From contig CM039466.1 of NCBI GenBank assembly GCA_022414725.1, positions 17,818,817 to 17,882,816 on the forward strand: a DNA stretch of 64,000 bases. Reading direction: 5' to 3'. Below are positions 63,351 to 64,000 of the stretch, piece after piece. This DNA is from Microglena sp. YARC (Eukaryota > Chlorophyta > Chlorophyceae > Chlamydomonadales > Chlamydomonadaceae). Positions within the stretch are counted from its first letter, which is position 1; the number at the start of each line of letters is the position of its first letter. Made by a program: the position numbers and the translations under genes. The notes beneath the pieces were generated by a model. The model saw nothing but the letters and a program-made list of their open reading frames with translations. It searched no databases and was not told the DNA's origin.

Positions 63351-64000
63351 CACACAAAGTCCACTCATCCGGAGTGTTATCAAAGCTAATAGGTTATCCG
63401 GCCCCTCATTTCTACCACTGCTTTGAAATGCAACTTCCGCGAGGACCCCCGGCGACATTTGAGAAACTCCATGACAAGAATGGAGAATCCTGGTCGCGCG
63501 GGATGCGCAGCGTTATTATAAGTAATGGCTGCGACCGTGTCCTTCCCAAGGAGGACGCGGTTTCTCAAGACGATTGGCTAGACGTCTGTGCACCAGCGAC
63601 CTCTGCTGGCGGTTATGAGAGTCCTTCCGCCATCATGGAAGTAACCCCCCCCCAATCATACCTCTACCTTTGCGCTCCTTCAGCTACCGTCTGTCGTAGA
63701 CGACTTTGACGTGCAGACTCAAGTCGGCGACTAGCCTGGACATCGGTGGAGATACCCCGTCTTCGTCTGCTCGCGTCCTTGATGTCGCTAACTCCGATGT
63801 TTGAGGCTCTGCCTGCATACCGGAGGTTGCCAAGCCGACCAAGCTCCCTGCTGATGTCTACGTCGTCTTTGCCCCCCCCCCTTTGCACTCTAGTGGCTAT
63901 GTGCTACCTTCTGGAGAATTTTTTCGATCAAGCTGGCGGATCGCCGGCACTGCCGTAGGGTTCGCCACAGGAGGACGACTACGCGTCTGGACCTGGAGAT
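63351..64000 (+). mobile_element. gag: Older copia element: rest of 5' LTR and start of its gag
   Basis: The older LTR ends near 63394. A short leader follows (GGTTATCCGGCC) and then an ATG at 63428 opening MQLPRGPPATFEKL, closely parallel to the young gag. The frame stays open to about 63709, then similarity is lost by frameshifts and divergence. The element continues past the window end. Confidence 0.75.

Noticed and set aside
63374..63958. Tandem rather than nested arrangement of two copia elements sharing an LTR
   Set aside because: The 5-bp duplication CTGCA and the split older LTR on both sides fit nesting; in a shared-LTR tandem the sequence after the 3' LTR would follow the young leader directly.

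Overview
The window is nuclear DNA of a eukaryote, most likely a green alga. A spliced RWP-RK transcription factor (a family of plants, green algae and some other protists) and a Ty1/copia retrotransposon can be read from it. Introns obey GT-AG, and I see no bacterial features. Genus cannot be fixed; a flagellate prasinophyte-type alga with a repeat-swollen genome would fit, but that is a guess.

Layout. (1) About 1-17,130, minus strand: one large gene (gene 1). Its exons form an open, phase-compatible chain: E1 16702-17126, E2 13542-13769, E2b 10149-10283, E3 8786-8964, E4 5912-6050, E5 4555-4688, E6 2019-2230, continuing past position 1. The product is low-complexity at the N-terminus, carries at least six copies of a short aromatic-Gly motif, and reaches a hydrophobic helix in E6; a ciliary TMEM237-like membrane protein is a tentative possibility. 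(2) About 17,130-20,700: the region between two divergent genes, with a possible TATA box. (3) About 20,720-40,569, plus strand: an RWP-RK gene (gene 2) with exons R0(?) 20720-20928, R1 24527-24600, R2 28097-28283 (RWP-RK motif), R3 29696-29824 (coiled coil), R4 30887-31015, R5 33745-33840 and R6 34548-34761. (4) 40,570-41,569: exactly 1000 N. (5) 41,570-56,112: a tandem array of a ~1.23 kb unit, each unit carrying an ORF of about 158 codons in consensus. (6) 56,113-64,000: an old copia element whose 5' LTR is split by a young, near-complete copia element (56453-63345) flanked by a 5-bp target duplication.

The main observation concerns the introns of both genes. Nearly every intact exon is surrounded by partial copies of itself. 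Copies of its 5' part, with the splice acceptor, lie upstream; copies of its 3' part, with the splice donor, lie downstream. The introns therefore look as if they grew by outward tandem duplication of intron-exon junctions. Many are also bipartite: G/T-rich after the donor and C/A-rich before the acceptor, so their two halves are mutually complementary. Several minisatellites (19, 25, 28, 86, 115 bp and 1.69 kb) can be traced to junction sequences.

Caution: small indels increase towards the N gap from both sides and break reading frames in the array and the copia element. Part of this is probably unpolished assembly. Exon borders come from reading splice signals and phases by eye, without transcript evidence.
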